From the NCBI RefSeq assembly GCF_946221145.1, contig NZ_CAMIOH010000009.1, positions 1-31,308 of the forward strand: a DNA stretch of 31,308 bases. The letters run 5' to 3'. Position 1 is the first letter of the stretch. Each line of letters starts with the position of its first letter. Positions 22,082 to 29,735 of the stretch are shown here, one piece after another. The position numbers and the translations under genes are program-made. The notes beneath the pieces are model-generated. The model searched no databases. It worked only from the letters and a program-made list of their open reading frames with translations, and was not told the DNA's origin. This stretch comes from an uncultured Paracoccus sp. (GTDB lineage: Bacteria > Pseudomonadota > Alphaproteobacteria > Rhodobacterales > Rhodobacteraceae).

Positions 22082-23023
22082 ATGACGCAGATGCCCGACC
22101 CCACCCGCCCCCTGAAGATCGGCACGCGCGGCTCGATGCTGGCGCTTGCGCAGGCGCACGAGACGCGCGACCGGCTGGCCACGGCCCACGATTTGCCCGC
22201 CGATGCGTTCCAGATCGTCGTGATCAAGACGACCGGGGACCGGATCACGGACCGACCGCTGAAAGAGATCGGCGGCAAGGGTTTGTTCACCCGGGAAATC
22301 GAAGATGCCCTGATCGCGGGAGAGATCGACATCGCCGTGCATTCGATGAAGGACATGCCGACGATCCAGCCCGACGGTCTGGTGATCGACTGCCTGCTGC
22401 CGCGCGAGGACGTGCGTGACGCCTTTGTCAGCCCCACGGCCCGGTCCATCGCGGACCTTCCTGCCGGGGCGGTTGTCGGAACCTCCAGCCTGCGGCGGCG
22501 CGCGCAACTGGCCCATCGCCGGCCCGACCTGCACCTGGTCGAGTTTCGGGGCAATGTGCAGACGCGGCTGAAGAAACTGGATGACGGGGTGGCCGTGGCA
22601 ACCTTCCTGGCGATGGCGGGGCTGTCGCGCCTGGACATGCTGCATGTCGCGCGCGGTCCGATTGATCCGGCAGAGATGCTGCCCGCCGTGGCCCAGGGCG
22701 CCATCGGGGTCGAACGGCGTAAGGCCGATGATCGGGCGGCTGCATTGCTGGCGCCGATCCATGATGACGCGACCGGCCATCGGATCGATGCGGAACGCGC
22801 CTTTCTGGCCAGGCTGGACGGCTCCTGCCAGACCCCGATCGCGGGTCTTGCGGAAATTGGCGGCGGCAGCTTGTTGCTGCGGGGCGAAATCCTGCGTCCC
22901 GACGGATCTGCGGCGATCAGCGGCCACCGGGAAGGCAGCCTGCGCGAGGGCGCGTCGATGGGCAGCGATTTGGCCGATGAACTGTTGGGCCGGGCAGGCG
23001 CAGGGTTTTTCGATCACCTGTGA
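22082..23023 (+). CDS. hemC: Porphobilinogen deaminase (hydroxymethylbilane synthase)
   Basis: This 313-residue enzyme polymerises four porphobilinogens into hydroxymethylbilane. Motifs are LKIGTRGSMLALAQA, KTTGDR, GGKGLFTREIEDAL, AVHSMKDMPT and GTSSLRRRAQL. C249 in LDGSCQTPIAG carries the dipyrromethane cofactor. The length is standard. No clear Shine-Dalgarno site precedes ATG 22082, in line with the promoter position. It ends 13 bp from the convergent lexA stop with no hairpin between. With hemE and hemF it makes the window a haem-synthesis neighbourhood. Confidence 0.95.
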   Translation: MTQMPDPTRPLKIGTRGSMLALAQAHETRDRLATAHDLPADAFQIVVIKTTGDRITDRPLKEIGGKGLFTREIEDALIAGEIDIAVHSMKDMPTIQPDGLVIDCLLPREDVRDAFVSPTARSIADLPAGAVVGTSSLRRRAQLAHRRPDLHLVEFRGNVQTRLKKLDDGVAVATFLAMAGLSRLDMLHVARGPIDPAEMLPAVAQGAIGVERRKADDRAAALLAPIHDDATGHRIDAERAFLARLDGSCQTPIAGLAEIGGGSLLLRGEILRPDGSAAISGHREGSLREGASMGSDLADELLGRAGAGFFDHL

Positions 23024-23036
23024 CCGGCAACCGGGA

Positions 23037-23756
23037 TCAATAGCTGCGGATCAATCCGACCAGGCGACCTTGGATACGGACCCGGTCCTCGGGCAGGATG
23101 CGGGGTTCATAGGCAGGGTTCGCAGCCTCGAGCGCGATCATGCCGCCGCGACGGCGATACCGTTTCAGCGTCGCCTCGCTTCCGTCCACCAGGGCCACGA
23201 TGATGTCGCCATTGTCGGCCGTGTCCTGTTCGCGGATCACGACCACATCGCCATCGTTGATCCCTGCCTCGATCATCGAATCGCCCTGCACCTCGAGCGC
23301 ATAGTGATGTTCGCGACCGGACAGCATCGTGCCCGGCACCGCAACATGGTGCGACACCTCGGATATGGCTTCGATCGGCACGCCTGCGGCAATCCGGCCC
23401 ATCAGCGGCAATTCGACGGCCGGGCTGTCGGCGATTGTCATCGCGCCGCGCGGACGTTGGGGCCGCGAATTCGCGATCACCCGGGGCGTAAATCCCGCCT
23501 GTTTGTCATCGGCGGCGGCGGGCGCTGCATCGGCAAGCAACGCGTCGGGAAGGCGCACGATTTCCAAGGCCCGCGCCCGATGCGGAAGACGGCGGATAAA
23601 GCCCCGTTCCTCCAAGGCCGTGACCAGCCGGTGGATCCCGGATTTCGAACGCAGATCAAGGGCTTCCTTCATCTCATCGAAGGATGGGGGAACGCCGTCA
23701 TGGGACATCCGCTTCTGAATGAAATCCAGCAGCTGGATTTGTTTCTTGGTCAGCAT
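23037..23756 (-). CDS. lexA: LexA SOS repressor
   Basis: This 239-residue repressor of the DNA-damage response cleaves itself when RecA filaments form. The N-terminal winged helix is LTKKQIQLLDFIQKRM with recognition helix RSKSGIHRLVTALEERGFI (36-54). The scissile bond is A124-G125 in MGRIAAGVP. The serine-lysine dyad is S160 (QGDSM) and K198 (EATLKRYRR). ATG 23756 gives the conserved MLTKKQ N-terminus. Two in-frame ATGs upstream are possible, and 23774 has AAAAGGA in front of it. The operator and promoter lie immediately upstream, so the gene is autoregulated. Confidence 0.95.
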   Translation of the reverse strand: MLTKKQIQLLDFIQKRMSHDGVPPSFDEMKEALDLRSKSGIHRLVTALEERGFIRRLPHRARALEIVRLPDALLADAAPAAADDKQAGFTPRVIANSRPQRPRGAMTIADSPAVELPLMGRIAAGVPIEAISEVSHHVAVPGTMLSGREHHYALEVQGDSMIEAGINDGDVVVIREQDTADNGDIIVALVDGSEATLKRYRRRGGMIALEAANPAYEPRILPEDRVRIQGRLVGLIRSY

Positions 23757-23780
23757 GGCATCCATCCCCGGCATCGTATT

Positions 23781-23795
23781 GTTCCTTTTATGTTC
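23781..23795 (-). promoter_or_regulatory. SOS box (LexA operator), GAAC-N7-GAAC
   Basis: On the minus strand GAAC-ATAAAAG-GAAC is an exact match to the alphaproteobacterial LexA operator. It covers the last four bases of the lexA -10 element and the predicted start, so bound LexA would block initiation of its own gene. Confidence 0.9.
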
Positions 23796-23820
23796 TATCG
23801 CACGCATGGCATTGCGTCAA
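23792..23820 (-). promoter_or_regulatory. Sigma-70 promoter of lexA
   Basis: Reading the minus strand, TTGACG (23820-23815) and TAGAAC (23797-23792) are separated by 17 bp. The predicted start is near 23785, inside the SOS box. The leader would be about 29 nt to ATG 23756 but only about 11 nt to ATG 23774. Confidence 0.75.
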
Positions 23821-23850
23821 CGAACAGAGCATAAGGACCTGAAAATTTAG

Positions 23851-25035
23851 TTAATCCTCGCCGGTCAAGGACAGGTATTCCACAATTTCGCCAGCCTGCC
23901 GGGGCGGGTCGTTCGCAGGACGGACCAGCAGGGCATCTGCCTGCGCCATCAGCGACAGGCGCGCCGAATCCTGGCTGGAAAAAGGGGCAATCATCGGCAT
24001 ATCCGGGCCATCTTCAAGCCGCGCGCGCAGGTAATGCCGACGATCTCCTTCGACGGCCAAATCCATCGCAAGACGCGCTTTGCGCAACGGCATTCGCCGG
24101 GACCGCCCTTGCATCGCCGCAATGAGAGGTTGCATGAACACAATGGCGCAAACCATCGCAGAGACGGGATTTCCGGGAAGGCCCAACATCGCCGTCCCGT
24201 CCAGATGTCCGGCCATCAGCGGCTTTCCCGGACGCATCGCGACCTTGTAGAATGCCTGTCTAAGACCCAGATCCGCAGCCACCCTGCCGACCAGGTCGTG
24301 ATCCCCGACCGATGCGCCGCCGATCGTCACCAGCAGATCGGCCCCGTCAGCCGCAGCAAAGCCCGCACGCAGGCTGTCCTCGGTATCCCGTGCCAGCGGC
24401 AGTATATGAGGCTCCGCCCCGGCCTGCCGGACCAGGGCGGCAATCGCCAGATCGTTCGAGCTGATGAGCTGGCCCGGACCCGGCTGGGCGCCGGGCGGCA
24501 CCAGCTCGTCCCCTCCGGCCAGGATCGCAACGCGGGGGCGCCGGGCGACCGTCACGACCGGCACGTTCATCGCAGCCAGCAGCCCGATATCGGCCGCAGA
24601 CAGCGTGCGCCCCGGCTTTATGCTGTCGCCTTCGCGGAAATCATCCCCGGCGGGACGGATATTCGTCCCCCCGGCTTGATCGGCGATGGTGATGCGGTCA
24701 CCGTCGCGGGCCACATTTTCCTGCATGATCACGCGGTCGAAGCCTACGGGCACCGGCGCGCCTGTGAAGATACGCACGGTTGTTCCCGGCTTTGCCTGCC
24801 CGGCAAAGGGATGGCCTGCCGCAGCCTCCCCTACGACGCGCAGGCTCTGGCCGATGTCGGCCGTGCGGATCGCATAGCCGTCCATGGCCGAGGCATCGAA
24901 AGGCGGTTGGGTCAGGCGCGACACAGCTGGCTTCAGCAAGACACGGCCCCAGGCCTGGTCCAGCGGAACGTCTTCGGCCCTGGGCGCGGCGGCGAGATCC
25001 AGGACGCGCGCCAGGGCCTCTTCGACCGAAATCAC
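23851..25035 (-). CDS. moeA: Molybdopterin molybdenumtransferase MoeA
   Basis: This 394-residue enzyme inserts molybdate into adenylylated molybdopterin, the last step of molybdenum cofactor synthesis. Motifs are FDASAMDGYAIR (46-57), FTGAPVPVGFDRVIMQE, the MoCF-domain VTIGGASVGDHD, GKPLMAG and LGLPGNPVSAMV. I start it at GTG 25035, which overlaps the moaC stop (GTGA). This gives the usual N-terminus VISVEEALARVLDL; the frame stays open far upstream but there it only shadows moaC. It is the last gene of trpC-moaC-moeA, 30 bp before the lexA -35 element. No terminator hairpin is evident. Confidence 0.93.
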   Translation of the reverse strand: MISVEEALARVLDLAAAPRAEDVPLDQAWGRVLLKPAVSRLTQPPFDASAMDGYAIRTADIGQSLRVVGEAAAGHPFAGQAKPGTTVRIFTGAPVPVGFDRVIMQENVARDGDRITIADQAGGTNIRPAGDDFREGDSIKPGRTLSAADIGLLAAMNVPVVTVARRPRVAILAGGDELVPPGAQPGPGQLISSNDLAIAALVRQAGAEPHILPLARDTEDSLRAGFAAADGADLLVTIGGASVGDHDLVGRVAADLGLRQAFYKVAMRPGKPLMAGHLDGTAMLGLPGNPVSAMVCAIVFMQPLIAAMQGRSRRMPLRKARLAMDLAVEGDRRHYLRARLEDGPDMPMIAPFSSQDSARLSLMAQADALLVRPANDPPRQAGEIVEYLSLTGED

Positions 25036-25505
25036 CGATCTGCCTCGTAATCGCCGGATTTTCCGCCGCTTTTCCGGGTCAGTCGAATATCCTGGATCAC
25101 CATCGACTTTTCTGCCGCCTTCAGCATGTCGTAAACCGTCAGGCAGGCAATCGAGACGGCGGTCAGCGCCTCCATCTCGACACCCGTCTGGCCGGTCGTG
25201 CGCACAGTCGCCGTGACGCGAATGCCGGGCAGGGCCGGATCGGGGGCAAGGTCCAACGAAACCTTGCTGATCGGCAGCGGATGGCACAGCGGAATCAGGT
25301 CGCCCGTGCGTTTGGCCGCCATGATTCCGGCCAGCCGGGCCACGCCCATCACATCGCCCTTGGCCGCGCCGCCTTGGGCCAGGGCAAGGGTGTCGGGCGA
25401 CATGCAGATGCAGCCCTCGGCCACGGCTTCGCGGGTCGTGACGGCCTTGCCGGACACATCGACCATATGCGCCTGCCCGGCGGCGTCGAAATGCGTCAGG
25501 CCCAT
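25032..25505 (-). CDS. moaC: Cyclic pyranopterin monophosphate synthase MoaC
   Basis: This 157-residue enzyme, with MoaA, makes cyclic pyranopterin monophosphate from GTP, the first committed molybdenum-cofactor intermediate. Motifs are MVDVSGKAVTTREAVAEG (14-31), AAKGDVMGVARLAGIMAAKRT, LIPLCHPLPISKV (70-82) and GVEMEALTAVSIACLTVYDM; the catalytic D126 and K129 follow in YDMLKA. The length is standard. It overlaps the end of trpC by 10 nt and the start of moeA by 4 nt, so all three are coupled. Confidence 0.95.
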   Translation of the reverse strand: MGLTHFDAAGQAHMVDVSGKAVTTREAVAEGCICMSPDTLALAQGGAAKGDVMGVARLAGIMAAKRTGDLIPLCHPLPISKVSLDLAPDPALPGIRVTATVRTTGQTGVEMEALTAVSIACLTVYDMLKAAEKSMVIQDIRLTRKSGGKSGDYEADR

Positions 25506-26293
25506 GCCGCGACATCCAGGATTTGGCGCGTCGCGGCGGTTACGTCGGATTGCCGCATCAGGCTTTCGCCGATCAGGAAGCGCCGCGCGCCCGCCTGCAT
25601 CATCGCGGCAAGGTCGGCGGCGCTGAACAGGCCGCTTTCGCAGACCACATCCCGGTCCGCCGGAATACGCGGGGCCAGTTCGCGCGTAACATCAAGTGAC
25701 AGCTCGAACGTCTTGAGATTGCGATTGTTTATCCCGATCAGCGGCGACTTCAGCCGCAGCGCGCGGTCCAGTTCGGCGCTGTCGTGAACCTCGATCAGCG
25801 CATCCATGCCCCAATGGGCGGCGGCGTCTTCCAGGTCGGTGGCCAGGGCGTCGTCCACCGAGGCCATGATGATCAGGATGCAATCCGCACCCCAGGCCCG
25901 CGCCTCGGCCACCTGATAAGGGTCATAGAGGAAATCCTTGCGCAGAACCGGCAAGCCGCAGGCCGCGCGGGCCGATGCGAGGAACTCTGGTGCGCCCTGG
26001 AAACTGGGACCATCGGTCAGGACCGACAGGCAGGCGGCGCCGCCCTGTTCATAGGCCCGCGCCAGGGCCGGCGGATCAAAATCGGCGCGGATCAGGCCCT
26101 TGGACGGGCTTGCCTTCTTGATTTCGGCAATCAGCGCAGGGCCGGTCGCAGCCTTGGCCGTCAAGGCGCTTGCAAAGCCACGGGGGGGCGTGGCTGCGCG
26201 GGCCGCAGCCTCTATATCGGCCAGCGGACGCGCGGCCTTGGCGGCGGCGATCTCGTCCAGCTTGTAGGCCTTGATCTTGTCCAGAATATCCAT
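25496..26293 (-). CDS. trpC: Indole-3-glycerol phosphate synthase
   Basis: This 265-residue TIM-barrel enzyme closes the indole ring in tryptophan synthesis, converting CdRP to indole-3-glycerol phosphate. Motifs are AEIKKASPSKG (56-66), the catalytic lysine region LPVLRKDFLYDPYQV, LIEVHD, the glycine/asparagine-rich GINNRNLKTF, and CESGLFSAAD. The phosphate loop GARRFLIGESLM closes the barrel. No ribosome site precedes ATG 26293, and the predicted transcription start coincides with it. trpD and trpG, often just upstream in relatives, are not adjacent; a PfkB kinase and a repeat array lie there instead. The 3' end overlaps moaC. Confidence 0.94.
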   Translation of the reverse strand: MDILDKIKAYKLDEIAAAKAARPLADIEAAARAATPPRGFASALTAKAATGPALIAEIKKASPSKGLIRADFDPPALARAYEQGGAACLSVLTDGPSFQGAPEFLASARAACGLPVLRKDFLYDPYQVAEARAWGADCILIIMASVDDALATDLEDAAAHWGMDALIEVHDSAELDRALRLKSPLIGINNRNLKTFELSLDVTRELAPRIPADRDVVCESGLFSAADLAAMMQAGARRFLIGESLMRQSDVTAATRQILDVAAWA

Positions 26294-26299
26294 GCAACG

Positions 26300-26329
26300 G
26301 TTCTAACGCCGCGCACGGTGCCGGGACAA
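26300..26329 (-). promoter_or_regulatory. Predicted promoter of trpC-moaC-moeA
   Basis: On the minus strand TTGTCC (26329-26324) and TAGAAC (26305-26300) are 18 bp apart; the -10 is identical to that of lexA. The predicted start, 7 nt on, is the A of the trpC ATG. The tandem repeat array begins at the base next to the -35. Confidence 0.4.
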
Positions 26330-26385
26330 GGGCGTTCAGGCGGGGGCGCTCAGGCGCGGGCGTTCAGGCGCGGGCGTTCAGGCGG
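26330..26385. repeat. Tandem repeat, four copies of a 14-bp unit
   Basis: Four head-to-tail copies of GGGCGTTCAGGCGC (plus strand) start at 26330, 26344, 26358 and 26372. Copy 2 has one internal change (T to C), and copies 1 and 4 end in GG instead of GC. The last copy contains the PfkB stop codon. The period is not a multiple of three and the array is otherwise non-coding, so it is a small minisatellite between pfkB and trpC. It may be replication slippage or a set of regulatory sites. Confidence 0.9.
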
Positions 26386-27289
26386 GCATCTCATGCGCCC
26401 AGGGCGGGTTGGCGCCGGGACGGGACACGGTGACGGCTGCGGCCTGGGCGCCCAGGGCCAGCGCGGCGGCGATCTGGTCGGCGGTGATGGCCGCCAGACC
26501 GGCCTTGGACAGCACGTCCTGACGGCGCAGGCTGGCCAACACACCGGCGTTGAAGGTGTCGCCCGCGCCGATGGTGTCGGCCACCGTGGTGCGGATCGCG
26601 GGCGCTGTGACGGGTTCGCCCGACCAATGCGCCCGCGCACCCGCCGCCCCGCCGGTTTGCAGGACCAGACGCGGACCCTGCGCCAGGACCAGCCGCGCGG
26701 CTTCGTCCGGCGCCAGGCCGGGATACAGCCATTCCAGATCGTCGCCCGACAGCTTCACGATATCCGACCGCGCGATCAGCCGCGCCAGCCGGGCGCGATA
26801 GGCGGCGGCGTCGGGGATGAAGAACGGCCGGATATTCGGATCCAGCATTACCGGCAGACGGCCGCCGTCGCGCGCGATCAGCGATTCGATGGCCGCGCCG
26901 CAGGGATCGGGCACCAGGCTGATGCCGCCCGCGAACAGGGCGTCGATATCACCGGGCAGGGCCGCAATATCCTCGGGCGCCAGCATCCGGCCGGCGGATC
27001 CTTCGTCATAGAAGGAATATCGCGCCTCACCCCCGGTCAGCGTCACCAGGGCCAGCGTGGTCAGGCGGTCCGTGCGGGGGCACAGGTCGGTGTTGACCCC
27101 GGCCTCGGCCAGGGGCCGCAGCAGCACATCGCCAAAGGCGTCGCGGCTGATCGGCCACAGATAGGCCACCTGTTCCCCCAACCGGCCAAGCGCGATGGCG
27201 GTGTTATAGACCGATCCCCCGGCCAGCGGCCTGAAGCCGCCGTCCTCCGGCACCATGTCGATCAGCGATTCGCCTGCGCACAGGATCAT
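26378..27289 (-). CDS. PfkB family carbohydrate kinase (fructokinase-like)
   Basis: This protein of about 303 residues is a ribokinase-fold sugar kinase. The N-terminus ILCAGESLIDMVPEDG with AGGSVYNTAIALGRLG is the first PfkB signature. ADTIGAGDTFNAGVL is the second, with the catalytic aspartate in GAGDT. LDPNIRPFFI and KLSGDDLEWLYP are typical of fructokinase-like members. The substrate is probably a hexose such as fructose, by family. Two ATGs abut; the second (27289) has GGAGG at the better spacing, while 27292 is also possible. It follows the zinc-ribbon gene by about 12 bp. It is therefore probably read from the same transcript, though its role looks unrelated. The stop codon lies in the tandem repeat. 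Confidence 0.87.
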   Translation of the reverse strand: MILCAGESLIDMVPEDGGFRPLAGGSVYNTAIALGRLGEQVAYLWPISRDAFGDVLLRPLAEAGVNTDLCPRTDRLTTLALVTLTGGEARYSFYDEGSAGRMLAPEDIAALPGDIDALFAGGISLVPDPCGAAIESLIARDGGRLPVMLDPNIRPFFIPDAAAYRARLARLIARSDIVKLSGDDLEWLYPGLAPDEAARLVLAQGPRLVLQTGGAAGARAHWSGEPVTAPAIRTTVADTIGAGDTFNAGVLASLRRQDVLSKAGLAAITADQIAAALALGAQAAAVTVSRPGANPPWAHEMPA

Positions 27290-27301
27290 CATCCCCTCCG
27301 T

Positions 27302-28561
27302 TCAGTATATCCTGACCACATCGTCCGCCTGTTCCAGTACGCCGCCCAGGTCGATATAGCCCCCCGCCTCGGCCAGATACAGGAAAGCTGCTAGCGCAAC
27401 CAGAGCGGCGATCGCCGCCACCGTGATTTTCCAGACCGACCACGGACGTTCGCCCACGACACGGCCCGACTGGCCGTTGACCACGAAGCGATAGCTCTTG
27501 CCGTTATAACGATAGGCGGCGGCCCACACCGGCAGCAGGATATGCTTGAAGGTCTCGTCCGCGTAATCGGTGCTGATATGGTCCACGCGCTGTTCGTCGC
27601 CGCCGATGGCACGGCGCGCGTCATTCAGGATGACCCCGGCCATTTCCGCCCGGGCCGTCTTGTGGCCGTCATAGAGGGGGATCGTATAGGCCTCGGATTC
27701 CAGCCCCGCCAGGTAATCGGGGCGATAGGGGCGCAGATGCGACAGATCCCAGGGCGCCAGCCCGTCCGAGAACTTGCGCGGCAGCGACGCCGAGGCCAGC
27801 ACCACCACATCGTTGAAATCCCGCGCCACCCGGCCCTGCGCCGGGCGCCAGCGGGTGCGGCGGACCTGCCGCGCGACCTGCTGGCTGCGGCCATCGACCT
27901 GTTGGGTGACATAGACGGTTTCATAGTAATAGTCGCCCCGCTGTCCGGCATAGCTGGACCGGGTGCTGGCATCAAAGGTCCAGAAGGGCGAATAGACGCC
28001 GCGCATCCGCCGCGCCCGCCGGGCATAGGCAGTCAGGCCGGACGGCGCGAACCACAGCTTGCCCAGCCAGTCCTGCATGGCGCGATGGGCCTGATCCTCG
28101 GCCAGGCGAAAGGGCAGCACGCCCTGGGGCTTGATCTTGCGGCTGGTGCCGGTGTCGGTGACGACGGGGGTCGCGCAGAACGGGCAGGCCCCGGCATGGG
28201 TGGCGGTGCCGACCTCGATCTGGGCGCCGCAATTCGGGCAGGACAGTAGGCGGACGGTCGCTGCCAGATCCGAACCGGAATCCAGCCAAAGGCCCTGATC
28301 CAGCGGGATTTCCGCCAGTTCGGGCGTCTTGTGTCCGGCGTCCCATTGCAGGGCGCGGCCGGTTTCGGGATCGGCCAGGATCGCATCCTCGCCCTCGACC
28401 CCGCCCTGGCTCTGGCGCGCGGGGGCACGGGCAGGGCCATCGCCGATGGCCTGGCGATGCCCGCACCAGTCGCAGACCAGAACCTGCTGGCCCGGCTGAA
28501 AGCGCAGGCTGGCCCCGCATTGTTCGCAGGGATAGCGGTGTTCGGCCTGCGGCGTGGGCAT
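27302..28561 (-). CDS. Double zinc-ribbon protein with C-terminal membrane anchor
   Basis: This 419-residue protein has two zinc ribbons, C12xxC15/C30xxC33 and C108xxC111/C126xxC129, each like those in TFIIB-type ribbons. A central beta-rich region with aromatic-rich YSPFWTFDA and GDYYYETVYV follows, then an HKTARAEMAG segment. One membrane helix (ITVAAIAALVALAAFLYLA) lies close to the C-terminus. Databases often mislabel such proteins as primosomal protein N' or helicases; no helicase motif is present. Its start is 3 bp after the SPFH gene stop. In Bacillus subtilis a zinc-ribbon membrane protein (YdjG) works with an SPFH protein (YdjI), so a membrane-tether role is a reasonable inference. 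Confidence 0.75.
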   Translation of the reverse strand: MPTPQAEHRYPCEQCGASLRFQPGQQVLVCDWCGHRQAIGDGPARAPARQSQGGVEGEDAILADPETGRALQWDAGHKTPELAEIPLDQGLWLDSGSDLAATVRLLSCPNCGAQIEVGTATHAGACPFCATPVVTDTGTSRKIKPQGVLPFRLAEDQAHRAMQDWLGKLWFAPSGLTAYARRARRMRGVYSPFWTFDASTRSSYAGQRGDYYYETVYVTQQVDGRSQQVARQVRRTRWRPAQGRVARDFNDVVVLASASLPRKFSDGLAPWDLSHLRPYRPDYLAGLESEAYTIPLYDGHKTARAEMAGVILNDARRAIGGDEQRVDHISTDYADETFKHILLPVWAAAYRYNGKSYRFVVNGQSGRVVGERPWSVWKITVAAIAALVALAAFLYLAEAGGYIDLGGVLEQADDVVRIY

Positions 28562-28564
28562 TGA

Positions 28565-29677
28565 TCAGCCGGGCAGGGGCGGCGGCATGGTCGGAAAGAT
28601 CTCCGCCAGATCCGCCACGTCGGTCGCCTTGCGCCAGCCGTCCTGGCCCTGGGTCCAGACCAGCGTTTCGCGGGTGACGCGGCCTTCGGCGGCCAGACGG
28701 TCCAGCCCGGACCGGTCGAACGGCCCTTCGGCCTGGCCGTTCAGCGCCACGTGCCAGACAGTCGCGTCCTGCGGCAGCGGCGGGGGCGTCTGGCCCCCTG
28801 TCTGCGGCACGCTGCCCCATGGTCCCTGCGCCGGCCGGTTCGTCATCCCCATGCCCATCGCCGCGCCCATGGCGGCGCCCATGCCCGCACCGGCGGCACC
28901 GGGGTTCTGGCTGGCATTCACCATCGCCTCTCCGGCGGCATACTGGCCGAAACGGTCCAGATCGCCCAGGATTCCCATCGAGGTGCGCTTGTCCAGCATC
29001 TTCTCGACATCCTGGGGCAGGCTGATGTTTTCGATATAGAATTCCGGGATGGACAGGCCATAGGCGCTGATCACCGGCTCGATCGCGGTGGCGACCAGCT
29101 TGCCCAGGTCGCCGGTGTTCGCCGCCATGTCCAGCACCGGGATTCCCGATCCGGCGATGATGCGGGAAAATTCCTGAACGATCACGTTGCGGATCTGGAA
29201 AGCAATCTCGTCGCGGGTGAATTCGCCATCGGTGCCGACGATTTCGATCATGAAGCGCGCCGGATCGGTGACGCGCATCGAATAGGTGCCAAAGGCCCGC
29301 AGCCGGACCGGACCGAATTCGGCGTCGCGCGCGATGATCGGATTCTTGGTGCCCCATTTCAGGTCGTTGAACCGGGTCGTGTTGACGAAATAAATCTCGG
29401 ACTTGAAGGGGCTGCGGAAACCGTGATCCCAATGCTGCAACCGTGTCAGGATCGGCAGGTTGTTGGTTTCCAGCATGTAGAGGCCGGGTCCGAAGGTGTC
29501 GGCCAACTGTCCTTCATGAATGAAAACGGCGGCCTGGCCCTCGCGCACCGTCAGCTTGGCGCCGTATTTGATTGCGTTGCCGACGGTCGGATAGCGCCAG
29601 ACCATCGTGTCGCGCGTGTCATCGGTCCATTCGATGACCTCGATGAATTCGCCGCCGAGAATGTCGAAGATTGCCAT
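28565..29677 (-). CDS. Soluble SPFH-domain protein with C-terminal GYF_2-like domain (YdjI-like)
   Basis: This 370-residue protein lacks the N-terminal membrane hairpin of flotillins and stomatins. It belongs to the YdjI/'virion core protein'-annotated branch of SPFH proteins. The start MAIFDILGGEFIEVIEWTD, YGAKLTVREGQAAVFIHEG, and RAFGTYSMRVTDPARFM define the SPFH domain. A helical stretch (to about 270) is followed by a Gly/Ala/Met-rich linker. The last roughly 65 residues (WHVALNGQAEGPFDRSGLDR, then LVWTQGQDGWRKATDVADL) form a GYF_2-like domain, a peptide-binding module. I chose ATG 29677 because GGAGGGA precedes it and the N-terminus matches the family; the frame is open further 5'. It is probably a scaffold that assembles at the membrane through the zinc-ribbon partner. 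Confidence 0.85.
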   Translation of the reverse strand: MAIFDILGGEFIEVIEWTDDTRDTMVWRYPTVGNAIKYGAKLTVREGQAAVFIHEGQLADTFGPGLYMLETNNLPILTRLQHWDHGFRSPFKSEIYFVNTTRFNDLKWGTKNPIIARDAEFGPVRLRAFGTYSMRVTDPARFMIEIVGTDGEFTRDEIAFQIRNVIVQEFSRIIAGSGIPVLDMAANTGDLGKLVATAIEPVISAYGLSIPEFYIENISLPQDVEKMLDKRTSMGILGDLDRFGQYAAGEAMVNASQNPGAAGAGMGAAMGAAMGMGMTNRPAQGPWGSVPQTGGQTPPPLPQDATVWHVALNGQAEGPFDRSGLDRLAAEGRVTRETLVWTQGQDGWRKATDVADLAEIFPTMPPPLPG

Positions 29678-29735
29678 CGGTCCCTCCGCAGGTTGTCTTG
29701 TGCCTGTATGAGGCCAGACCCGCCCGCCGCGCAAG

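Noticed and set aside
25035..25515. N-terminal extension of the moeA frame over moaC
   Set aside because: The extension is Arg/Gly-rich shadow sequence; MoeA homology begins at the GTG overlapping the moaC stop.
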